A DNA stretch of 64,000 nucleotides from Dipylidium caninum (Eukaryota; Platyhelminthes; Cestoda; Cyclophyllidea; Dipylidiidae), in the NCBI GenBank assembly GCA_017562135.1, contig QEYB01001355.1, forward strand, positions 62,001 through 126,000, in the 5' to 3' direction. Below are positions 50,812 through 60,594 of this stretch, piece after piece. Each line of letters opens with the position of its first letter. Within the stretch, counting starts at the first letter, position 1. Made by a program: the position numbers and the translations under genes. Under the pieces are notes generated by a model, which was not told the DNA's origin, did no database searches, and was given only the letters and a program-made list of their open reading frames with translations.

Positions 50812-53800
50812 CTACTCCTTGGCGGGATGACTTCGGCTGCCAGCGAGGGGGACGAGGGTCAGCTGCCTCGCCACCGCGACGAACTGGGGCTTCAGGACCC
50901 ACACCTCGCTCCCGCCACGCCTGCGCAAGGGAGGGTCTGCCAGCGCCCGCAAAAGCGCCCTGAAGTGGCGTCCGGTCAGTCCGTTTTCTGGCATCGGCAG
51001 GTGATTCTTCGGCGTCAGGACCTCCTCGAACCGCTCCGCTATCTTATCCGTACTGGCAGACGGGACTCCAGCACACGCCTCGGTGAAGAGGGCGAGAATA
51101 CGGAGAGCCACTTTTCGCAGCTCCCTCTCCTGACTCCCTCCCCCTCCTTCTCCCGGAGGGTCGTCTCCTTCGCGAACTGAAGCGGTGGTCGATAGCCCCG
51201 TCACTGCCATATTCCGGTCCCGACGCTCGCGAATCAATTGCAACAGAAGACGCGAGCTCAGACGGTTGTGTCCGCCGTAGATCACAGGGTTGCACGCATC
51301 TCCAGGCTTTGAAACCTCCGCATCGAGTTGTAATTTGTGGGCGAGCTAAAGGCAAATCCTCTGCCGGTGAGGTGGTCAACAATCCGGCTCCCCGCCTCCC
51401 CGCCTCCCCGCCGCCCTCTCCCCTCAAACTCACGTAGAGCGGGCAACAAGTCTCCCTGGGCGACCAGAGAAAGGAGTTCTTGACCGCCCCGAAAGTGACG
51501 CTGCGCGTGGGCGCGGACGTGGACATGGGGACACGAGTTTCTCCCAGCCGTTGACCTCGCGTCCTTAGCCAGGCAGCAACGCTGTTGGCCAAACGGGAGG
51601 CTTGAAGACGCTCCAACACGGGGTCCACACGCTTGTCCGACATCAAAAAGTCGTCCATCAATTTGTCATGGTTGACGCATGTCAGACCGCGCAAACGGAC
51701 TTTGATCTTGGAGAGGGCGTCCTTCCTCCTCCTCCCCCCTCGCCTCCTCTCCTCCCGTCCTATCGCTTCCAGGGCGGCTGCGGCGACGCGCTTGGCCTCG
51801 GCTCTCATCTCGTCGTCCGCTTCCTCCCGCTTCCGTTTCAGGTTGGCCGACTTTTCAGCCGCGTTGGCACCACAGATAACCGAGGCGACGAATGGGTCCA
51901 TTGGTTCCCTCCGAGGTCGTTTCTCACTGCCTCTCACTTCTCCCTCGTCGAACCGAGAACGCCGCTCCACCCCACGAATTCGACGCCCGTCCACGCGTGT
52001 TCCCCGCGCCGAGTAGTGCTCCACCAGTCGTCTGCTCAGTCTCCGAGCCTGGGCCCGCAGACGGGCTTCGCGTTGTGCTGGCGTCTCCTCCACCTCCGCC
52101 TCCGCATCGTGCTCCACCTCTTCCACCATCTCCGCCCCTGCGTCCTCTTCCTCGGACGCGCTAACGACATCCTGCAGCTTGGCTGGCTGACTGGCGAAGA
52201 GTCTGTCAAACCGATTCTCCGTGACTGCGTGTCTGGGCACTCCAACAGCTTTGAAGAAGGACACCGACCGAGGCTGCTGACCGTCGACAGCGTCGGAGGG
52301 TCGGGCGTCGCCCAGGGAGAAGAGCTCGTGGAGGCTGTTGAGCTTGAAGAAGCGCTGCTGCCGTGGATTCTTCAACACACGATTGGTGAGAAATTGTTTG
52401 AAAATTTGCCTACAGGGAAGGGGGGAGGAGAATGAGAAGGACAGTGATGCTGACCTGAAGCCATGACACGTGGGTTGGCAACCAAAAACCCCTTCGCCTC
52501 GAGGCAAAAAAACCGCTTGTCATGGACGCTCCGTGTGTGAATGACAACGCTTCTTGGAAAGCCATTTTAGGGTTTTCTGGAGCAGCATCTCGTGTCAGAG
52601 GCTGTGCAATTGGGAAACACACTTTTAAGGGGACAAGAAACCGCAAGCACCAGATTCCCTTCAAGTAGCACTTCGCCGCGTCGCTTAAACAATAAAGCGA
52701 AAGCAGCGAACGTCCACGACACTACAACAATGAACGGAGTGCTGGCGACTTTCATTGCCACTTAAAGCTTGCCATCTCCAATGCCAATCGAGAAGTTACC
52801 TCTGAACCTTCGACAAGAAAAGGCGTCAGTAGATGCGACGAAAGAGGGACCAAGAAGGCGCCCACCTCTGGTAAACCTTCTCTTCAATTGTCCCGCTGGT
52901 GAGCAGACGATAGACGGCCACCTCGCGCTCCTGTCCGATGCGCCAGGCGCGCTCCCGAGCCTGAGCGTCGGTGGAGGGGTTCCAGTCGGGGTCGAAGATG
53001 AGCACCCGGTCGGCTCCGGTCAGATTGACGCCCAGACCGCCCACTCGGGTGGTGAGGAGGAAGAGGAAGCAACTACCCGGGCCTCCGGAGGCCGGGGAGG
53101 AATTGAACTGGTCCACGAGGCGCTGGCGCTGCCCGGTGCATGTGGCGCCGTCCATACGCAAGTAGGTGTAGCCACGGCGGGACACGTGCCGCTCCAAAAT
53201 GTTCAACATCTGCGGGGAGAAGTGACTTTAACAAGTCGCAAATTGTATTCGCTGGCGCCTTGTAATGGAAAAACTCTCCGTGCAAACAAGGAGTTCGGAC
53301 GAAATTGCGACTCGACGAAACCATCGAGTCTGCTCTTTACGCGATAAGTGCCAAATTACCCAACTTTCCATTGGGAGTCCAAGAAATGGTGAATATCATC
53401 TATTTCCTCACTGATTACACTGCACTTAGGTTGGACAAAAGCGGTGGAGAAAACTGCGGCGCATAAATGGTAGCAGGAGGGCAGCGGGGAAAAATAACAT
53501 GAAAATGCCATCCTCATTTCCCTCAGTGGAAACGTTAGAACCTCGATTTGAAGCCAAACCTCTTGGGCAGATTTGGCACAGCGCAAATGTGTCCGGTCTG
53601 GTTGTTATGCGAGTTTCACAACTTCCTGGGGCGAGGCTTGGCAAGTGCGATAGGCCTGAAGGTCGCCCCAGTCGAGAATCAGGAGACCGACGACGTCGAA
53701 AAGACCCAACCTCTCGTCTCTCTCAAAAGGTAAACGTCTGAATTATACTGGTAAAGGAAAATTGTGCAACACCCTAAGACCTCGATTGGGACAGTCGGCG

Positions 53801-56800
53801 TATATCATCAAAAAAGGTCTTCAAGTTGAACAGTCCGCTCACCTTACGGCCCTGAGTGAAGAGGAGGACCTTGTGTTTCTGCTCCCACCACAACTCCAAC
53901 AGGTCCAGGGTGACCATCAGCTTGCCGGAACGCCGAGAACAGCCAAATCGCTGCCACTCATCCCCCACGTCGTGGTTTTTGTCATCACCTTCGCCCTGTC
54001 TCATGCCAAAGCGCCGCGGACCTCCGGTGACGAGGTCGGGGTGATTGCAGAGCTTCTTGAGCACCACCAGACCGCCCAGAACCTGACCGACACCGCGCAG
54101 GATGTTCTGACACGCCTGCGAGCTGAGGTACTCCTCGTACAGGCAGCGCTGGTAGTGGGTGAGGTGGCAGAAGAGCACCTGCAAAGGTGAGAGGGAGAAT
54201 GAGTGAAGCGGACGTAGCAGCCCTATTGTCGAGAATTGGAGCACGTTGGCAGACAACCGCAAGATTCTCGTCAAGAAGACTCCCCAAATGCGACAAAATG
54301 GGAAACGGACTGGCGACACTGTCGAGAGAAAGCGGTCCCGTACCGAAACTTTTCGCATCATGAAAACTAAGTCTAAGTGCTAGCGAAGTGGATGCCTCAA
54401 ACAGAGACAGTCAAGCGAATCCAAAATTCAACCATGTATTCTCAAAGTGCCTATTTTCGCAGGTTCACTACCCGCGCTCTCTTCGTTTTCTACCTCAAGT
54501 GGAGGACGGTGGGGAGAGGGGTTTTTTGGAGCAGGGTGATGGCAAACAGTAGGTGGGCCACGAGTCCAGTGCGTCCCACCTTGTTACATATTTGGCGAAA
54601 ATAGACTCCAACTCACCTGTTCCGATTTCTTGGGCAACTCTAGCAGCACCTCCGTCTTCAGCCTACGCAGGAGGTATGGAGCCAAAACCTGCTTCAGGGT
54701 GCATGCACACCGATAGGCCGTCTCCACCTAGCAAAGACGGCATCAATCAGGCGACCAAGAGAAACGTCTGCCTACCTCCAGCGGTGTGGCGTTAGCATAG
54801 CCGCCCTGTGTGATGGGAACAGCAAAGTTGACGAGAAAATCCATCATTCCACCGCCTAATTTTCCAGGGGTAGACAAAATCAAAGATGCACCAGAGCTCT
54901 TTCAGATTATTCTGCATTGGTGTGCCCGAGACTATGAGTCGGTGTGGAGTGATGAAACGTTTAACGGTAGTTGTGACTTCTGCCTGAGGGTTCTTGATTT
55001 TGTGCCCCTCATCAAGAATCACGTAGTGCCAAGCGAGGGGTAAGAGAAGGTCGCGGTGCTGGGTCAGTGTGCCATAAGTTGTCAAAGCAACGCCTGAAGT
55101 CTCAAAGAGGCTTGATATTAAACGGGGCTAGAAAAGGAAAAGGGAAGGATGAGACAGTAGACTCGAAAGTGACTAAACATCTGATGCGGTCTCCGACCAA
55201 ACTATTCACATCACACCTTACAGTAGCAGCGGCGCTCAAAAATGACGACTGTCGGAGACTAATGCGTTACCCCACACTCGCACCCAGTAGAGGGGTGCCC
55301 CAAACCGTTCCCGCAGCTGTCCAGTTCTGTCTGCCAACACGCGACCCACTTGAGACACCAAATGACCGTCTCCAATCGCTCGCACGGGACGACTCTATTT
55401 GGTTACTCGAAAGGAAATGATGTATGCGCAACACAAAACTATTTTTGAAAGCCAATCAACTTCTCAAAAGTCGTCAATCCAAAACTGAGTTATCCAGAGA
55501 AATGCTTCGAAAACCCAAAATGACACCACCATTGATGCTGGTTCGGAGAACGCCTTATTAATAATACGGCTACTAGCAAATTCCTCACGGTATTCCCGTT
55601 GTTAGACAACTTTAGCGGCTGACACTGTTCTTCAGCTACTTGTTTTGTGCCAAATTTGTCAGCAGAGCATATTGATATTTGCAGAGCAAATTATTAGTAT
55701 TCTATCCCCTCCCCATCGACAACATATAGCGAAAAGAAGATAATAACAGCAATGTACCTAAAATCACCCCACAGTTACCTATTTTTTTGACATCCCCAAG
55801 GAAACAACTTACAAGATTATTATATCCCGATCCACTGGAGTGGATAATAACCACGCGAGCGGTTGGCATCCATGTACGGAATTCTGCAAGCCATTGTTTT
55901 AACACCGTTCCTGGGCAGACAATTAAAACCGGAGCTAGGCCCTGGAAGACGCGACTAGGATGCGAATTTTTCATCTGTGAAACAGCGATGTCGTAGCTGC
56001 TTCCAGCTATTGGTAGCCGGGAGTGATTCAGGGCCGCAAGGAAAACTATTATCTGAATGGTTTTTCCCAAGCCCATTTCGTCGCCCAATATTCCACCGAC
56101 GCCATATTGGTGGAGTCCCCAAAGCCAAGAGACTCCTACACGTTGGTATGGATAAAGACGATTCCAAATTAGGCCGGGAATCCTAAGGCCACCTTCCATA
56201 ACCTCGTCTTCGATGTCATCGCCGGTAAATTGGTTTTCACAAGCACGAATTCGGCGTCTAAAAGTCTTTAGGTCGGCATCGTCAACTTGTACTGTTTCAC
56301 GACTAGTATTCTTTAGGATCTGAGCGGGTTTAGAAGCAGTTGATTGTCCAACCTTTTGAGGAGAGGAGGGAGATTTAACGGTGACTTGGCGATAAAAAAA
56401 CTCAAACAATCCTACCAAGATTTAATTCCAAAGCTTCTTCCCGTTTGCATAGAATTCCCATACATGTTGTCTCACGTTTACGTAGGGTATCGAGCAGCTT
56501 CATTTTTACCTCAATTTCATTTTCAACACGCCGGATGTGTCTTTCGTCATTTCTGTTTGCTTCTGTTAGGTTACACAACATAGCGTCCAGTGAAATTTCC
56601 AGTTTTCTAATATCATCCTCTGTAAGTCTAATCTAGTATTTATTTACACGAGGGGTTTACTTAATGTCTTCACGGATATTTTGGAGGTTTTTTTCTAATT
56701 TTTCTTTCAGGCGGCTATTTCTTCTGAAATTTTCCTCAACTTGGGCACAGACGCCTGCATCAAGGTCGGATTCCTCGTAGACGGCATCGATATTGCTGAT

Positions 56801-56854
56801 TGAGCAAACTTCTGGTATTTCGGATGGTTTTATCTTTGATCTATCAATCAGCAT
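50812..56854 (-). CDS. ERCC6: ERCC6/CSB-type SWI2/SNF2 ATPase (10 exons, about 1232 aa if the frameshift is ignored)
   Basis: DNA-dependent ATPase that acts on RNA polymerase II stalled at lesions (transcription-coupled repair). Exons on the minus strand: 56854-56674, 56619-56416, 56384-55813, 55394-55271, 55093-54776, 54727-54617, 54178-53843, 53209-52866, 52409-51434, 51345-50812. N-terminal coiled coil to about 128; motif [10 protein letters not shown] about 229-237; DEGH box 388-391; SGTPMQNN 416-423; CNHPDL and LLFTQGRK in lobe 2; [12 protein letters not shown] and [10 protein letters not shown] about 698-708; [14 protein letters not shown] as in human CSB; basic, helical 900s region; C-terminal WVLKPQF resembling the CSB ubiquitin-binding end. 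Human CSB is 1493 aa. The exon 55093-54776 contains one extra base (see 54867-54870). The 55394-55271 exon is less conserved and rests mainly on splice phase. Exons near 56 kb are AT-rich and those below 54.8 kb are GC-rich. Confidence 0.9.
54867..54870 (-). other. One-base frameshift in ERCC6 (C-run, minus strand)
   Basis: The sequence reads FDFVY in one frame and then [12 protein letters not shown] in the next; a run of four C (minus strand) has one base too many for the conserved FDF-PGKLG segment. The exon is 318 nt, whereas entry phase 1 and exit phase 0 need 317 or an equivalent length. Uncorrected, translation would stop about 25 codons later, losing helicase lobe 2. Confidence 0.85.
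55395..55812. other. ERCC6 larger introns
   Basis: Introns 55812-55395 (418 nt), 54616-54179 (438), 53842-53210 (633) and 52865-52410 (456) contain nothing recognisable. Confidence 0.6.
56385..56415 (-). other. 31-nt micro-intron in ERCC6
   Basis: GTAGGA donor and GCCAAG acceptor. Read-through meets a stop after five codons; splicing keeps phase 1. The preceding intron is 54 nt (56673-56620) and a third small one is 48 nt (54775-54728). Confidence 0.7.
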
Positions 56855-59725
56855 GCCTTATGCGTTTAGGTTAACAAAACATTTGCTGGCTAGATTTTTC
56901 GCGTGCCGTCAGGGTGCCAATGGCGTAGCGGCATCAGCAACATTAATTCACATCATATAATGATATTTCCAATGACAGCACAAGCTTACACCATCAATAC
57001 AGGGACAAATTTAGTAATAGGTTTTATTGGGGGGCTTGCAGAAGATGGAAGGAAGTTAGAAAGCAAAATAAGTTGACATTGTTTTGTGCCCATTTAGTTA
57101 AACGAACAAAGTTGACATGACATATTTGTAACAAATGAAAGGAGATATAAGTATTCATGAAAAGAAGAGCAAGTAACTATTCTGTCACCATTATTGGCAT
57201 AGCAGGGAGCAGGATGTTTTGCGACATGAGTCAAAACGCTCCCAAATTTCATCCGGCGTTTGTCAGGCACTGCGATTCAAACTCCACTTTATCAATGTTA
57301 GCAAATCCAACAAGCAAGCAGGTCCTTTGTGTTGCTGGTTCTCCGACTTTTCCCACTATAGCGGTCGCCCCCATGTAATCGTAAGTCAATCAAGTTTTAC
57401 TCATGTAGTGTTACCCACATCTTATAGATGAACAACCTGACTGTGTTATAAGGCTTTAACTATCCCTGAAGCGGATGTTACATTAGCTCACATTCAGATG
57501 CATGTTAGACAGATTAAATTTTTAAAATGTCCGGAATCCGAAGATGGGCGACGTGTCAAGCATTTTATTTTCCCACGAAAATTCACATACAACAAAATCC
57601 TGACTGCAAATGATAGTGCAATCAAAGAATCTGGCATCTTGAGATCTCTTCAAGTCTGCTGATTAGAACATGAGCACAATTATGCTTAATAAAAAAGACT
57701 AGCGGTTTGGCATTGGATGTGTGCGACCTGAAGCGTTCAGGAATTCCCCGGCTACACCTTCTCTTAGTAGAAGACAATATTGGTATGTTGGAGGACTAGA
57801 CAATGTCGCCCCACTGTCCACTTCACTGGTATAACCTACTGCCATGCCTTTAAGAGGCGACAATGTTCGTTGTTCCCTGGCGTCCCCATGACGGTGACAG
57901 GCATCAAAGGCATTTCGATGGAGCCAAGGCTCGTGCATATCTTGCAAGAAAACTGGAATTAGCATAATAAATGTATAAACTATGAATCAACGGTGTCGTT
58001 ATGCAAACTGGCCTCTGACGGGTGTATGCGCCACGTCGAGCGGATGGAGGCGGCGTTGGACAACATCGACGGGGCTTGTGTAGGGCGGTGGAATTAATAA
58101 GACGTGGATGCAGAATGAGACGGCTCTGGCGGGTGGGGGGAGAGAATGTGAGAGAACCATTTCGGTTGGCCTTGGGAGGCAGATTGCGAGCGGTCTTCCG
58201 CGGCGGTCGTTGGAACATTCCCACTCCCTTGGCAGTAAATAGAGTCTCATGCTGGCATGTGGGAAGAGGATGAAAGCGGGTTCGCTTGCGCGATCTGGGC
58301 GGAGGGCTTTTGCGGGTGAGCCCGCCTCTTTCACGGAAGATCAGACGCGTGTGGACGTAAACTGACAGCCACAAATGCAACAGAGAAGCCGGTAGGAGAG
58401 GGACGGTCAGAAATCACTTTTCGCCAACGCCTCGTCCCCTCACCCGACCTACACAGGCGTCAGAGCCCTTTCAACTAGACGACGGCGCTTCTCTCTGACG
58501 CCTTCCCTCCCCCCTCCCCGAGTGTGCTCACCTCCTCCTCCTCGTCTTCGCATTCTCCTCTCCGGTGTGAGAAAATGCATGTCTCCCTCCCCCTCCCCCT
58601 CCTCTCCCCCCTCACCTCTCCCAGCGGCCACTTTACCAGCGTCCAGTCTTTCCCCGGAAGAGCTGAAGTAGACAGAGGATGTCATGTGGAAGACCTCGAG
58701 TCCGGCTATTTAAGGCAGAGCAGGCGGAATGAACGCCAACGAGGCGATCTCCTCGGGCCGGGCAACGTGGAAGTGGGTCTTGGGCAGTTTTTCCACCGGC
58801 ACAAAGACAATTCACAGGAGCCGAGCGCGTTTGGACCTGTTCAACTGAGGTCCTCACCTCGCGCACACGAGAGAGTCCGTCCGCCCTCAACACGAGGGAG
58901 GGCAAGCGGATCGCGGCGACGAGGACTTCGCGGGTGGACCGAGGAACCCACGTCTCGTGGCGACGCCAAGTGCCCACTTCGTAGCCATTTTAACCGCTTT
59001 ACTTTGCTCCCTTCCTCGCTGGACACTTGGAATCCACCGTCCTGGTGAAGGTTTTAAGCGAAGTCCCGAAATAAACACGAGAAATTGGGCGGTTAGCAGG
59101 CCCGTCACCAAAATTCAAGATGGCCACCGCCAAGTCTTGCTCATGCTCCCCTATTTCCTCCTTATTTTCCACACTTTCTCTGATTAAATATCATCCGATT
59201 CATTTGTTGACAAAAAACTAGACATTTCTTGTGATTATTTATTAAAAATAGCAAATATTTGGAATGAAAAGTTTGTGTGAAATTGTTCAACGGCTTCGCA
59301 AAGACTCCTGACGCAACTCGACGTTGGCCAGTTTTTTGGACCAACGGTTGCTTCTGTCGCGACAAATTGCACATATTTATAAGAAAACAAATTTCGGAGT
59401 AGGATAAAACATAAATGAATCCAAATACTCACCTAATTTTGGACAAAAAAAGGTCACAAAGCGCAAATTACCATTTCCGAAGTGACCTGAAAGCATGTTT
59501 GAGAGAAATTATTTAGTTTATGCGAAGGGATACACTGAAAAGAAGGAGTGATTTGGGAAAAACGAAATGTTTTTAAGGTACTTCCCCAATTATTTTGTAG
59601 TTTGTGGTTGGAATTACGTCAAAAAAGTGATTTAAACATCCCAATGTCGTGTACGAAATCATCTTCTGCCCAATTTTCGCGGGCTTGGCCACTGAACGCG
59701 GACTTACCTCTCGCCGCAACGTCAG
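56855..59725. other. Intergenic region between ERCC6 and H1
   Basis: Divergent promoters of ERCC6 (minus) and H1 (plus) should lie here. 56900-57700 is AT-rich. 58000-59050 is GC-rich and gives long frames on both strands, including a minus-strand stretch around 58730-58950 with coding-like third positions but no recognised domain. 59160-59640 is AT-rich. An isolated minus-strand ORF is listed separately. Confidence 0.5.
57699..57965 (-). CDS. Unrecognised minus-strand ORF, 88 codons
   Basis: An open frame of mixed, protein-like composition (for example HEPWLHRNAFDACHRHGDAR) in an AT-rich setting. Where an ATG lies is uncertain. No family was recognised; a fragment of a dispersed repeat is one possibility, a chance ORF another. 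Confidence 0.2.
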   Translation of the reverse strand: MLIPVFLQDMHEPWLHRNAFDACHRHGDAREQRTLSPLKGMAVGYTSEVDSGATLSSPPTYQYCLLLREGVAGEFLNASGRTHPMPNR

Positions 59726-59866
59726 CCAATCAAAATGTGTCTATTTTGTCTAAATTTACCAATCACAGTAGGCTACGCGATTGATTGGCCATTTTATCAC
59801 CTCCTACAAAATTCATTGGTTCTCCATGACGGAAACATCGAGAGGGTCACTCGTCCCCGGTATAAA
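59726..59866 (+). promoter_or_regulatory. H1 promoter: four CCAAT boxes and a TATA box
   Basis: CCAAT at 59726-59730 and 59759-59763, inverted copies (ATTGG) at 59784-59788 and 59815-59819, then TATAAA at 59861-59866, 57 bp before the ATG. Multiple CCAAT boxes and a close TATA box fit linker histone promoters. Confidence 0.75.
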
Positions 59867-59922
59867 GTCGCGTGCGAGACGACGTGCTGTCGTTGACATC
59901 TCCGTGTGGGCTGCGTCAAGGC

Positions 59923-60537
59923 ATGTCGGCATCCGCTCCAAAGGCAAAGGGAACGAGGACCGCGCCCTCTCACCCCCCGGTTCTTGAGATGGTTAAGGTC
60001 GCGATCGCCTCGAATAATGACAGAAAGGGGGCTTCCCTCGCAGTTATCAAGAAGCACATCTCAACCTACTTCAAGGTGGAAATAGGTCGGATAGCGCCGC
60101 ATTTGCGGCGTGCTATTGTGCACGGTGTGGAGAGTGGATACTTCGTCCGTGTGGGAAACAGGGGCACCGGAGCGTCGGGTAGTTTCAGATTGGCGGGTAA
60201 AACAGCTGAGAAGAAGGCTACGGGAAGCGCGAAGACGAAGAAGGCGACTCCTGGCAAGGAGAAAAAGAAGAGCGCAACTCCCACTGCGACCTCGAAGGCT
60301 TCGGGGGCTGCGACCAAGACGAAGGCTCCTACCTCCAAAGCGGAGAAGGAGAAGGCGAAGAAGCCGGCCACCGGGAGGGTGGTGAAGAAGGCCGCGCCGA
60401 AGGCGGCTCCCAAGGCTGCCAAACCTAAGACGCCGATCAGGCCGGCGGGCGCCAGGTCCAAGGTCCCTGCGCGGAAGCCGAGGCCGGCCACTCCGAGGGC
60501 GAAAAAACCAGTCGCTAAGAAGTCTGCAAAGGCGTGA
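59923..60537 (+). CDS. Linker histone H1 (single exon, 204 aa)
   Basis: Binds linker DNA at the nucleosome entry and exit and compacts chromatin. Residues 16-92 form the winged-helix globular domain: SHPPVLEMVKVAIA, KGASLAVIKKHI, ALRR-like HLRRAIVHGVESG and GTGASGSFRLAG. Residues 93-204 are a Lys/Ala/Pro-rich tail with repeated AKKP, KKAAPK and TPRAKK elements. The start chosen is the ATG at 59923; an in-frame extension begins at a non-ATG codon (59872) just downstream of TATA and is unlikely. It has no intron and a histone-type 3' stem-loop follows, so it is probably S-phase regulated. No core histone gene is seen nearby. Confidence 0.96.
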   Translation: MSASAPKAKGTRTAPSHPPVLEMVKVAIASNNDRKGASLAVIKKHISTYFKVEIGRIAPHLRRAIVHGVESGYFVRVGNRGTGASGSFRLAGKTAEKKATGSAKTKKATPGKEKKKSATPTATSKASGAATKTKAPTSKAEKEKAKKPATGRVVKKAAPKAAPKAAKPKTPIRPAGARSKVPARKPRPATPRAKKPVAKKSAKA

Positions 60538-60578
60538 GGTCAACAAGCTGCGGCTTGCCATGTTGGAGAACGTCACAC

Positions 60579-60594
60579 GGTCCTGTTTAGGACC
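60579..60594 (+). terminator. Histone mRNA 3' stem-loop
   Basis: GGTCCT-GTTT-AGGACC: a perfect 6-bp stem with a 4-base loop, 42 nt after the H1 stop. Size and base pattern fit the SLBP-bound element of replication-dependent histone mRNAs. No AATAAA lies close downstream. Confidence 0.92.

Noticed and set aside
51602..52435. 277-codon plus-strand frame
   Set aside because: Shadow of the GC-rich ERCC6 exon 52409-51434, which matches CSB on the minus strand.
56657..56673. Extending ERCC6 exon 1 to the GT at 56660
   Set aside because: That donor gives phase 2 and no acceptor keeps exon 2 open; the donor at 56673 gives phase 1 and an open coiled-coil exon.
60061..60576. 171-codon minus-strand frame
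   Set aside because: Antisense of the lysine-rich H1 tail.
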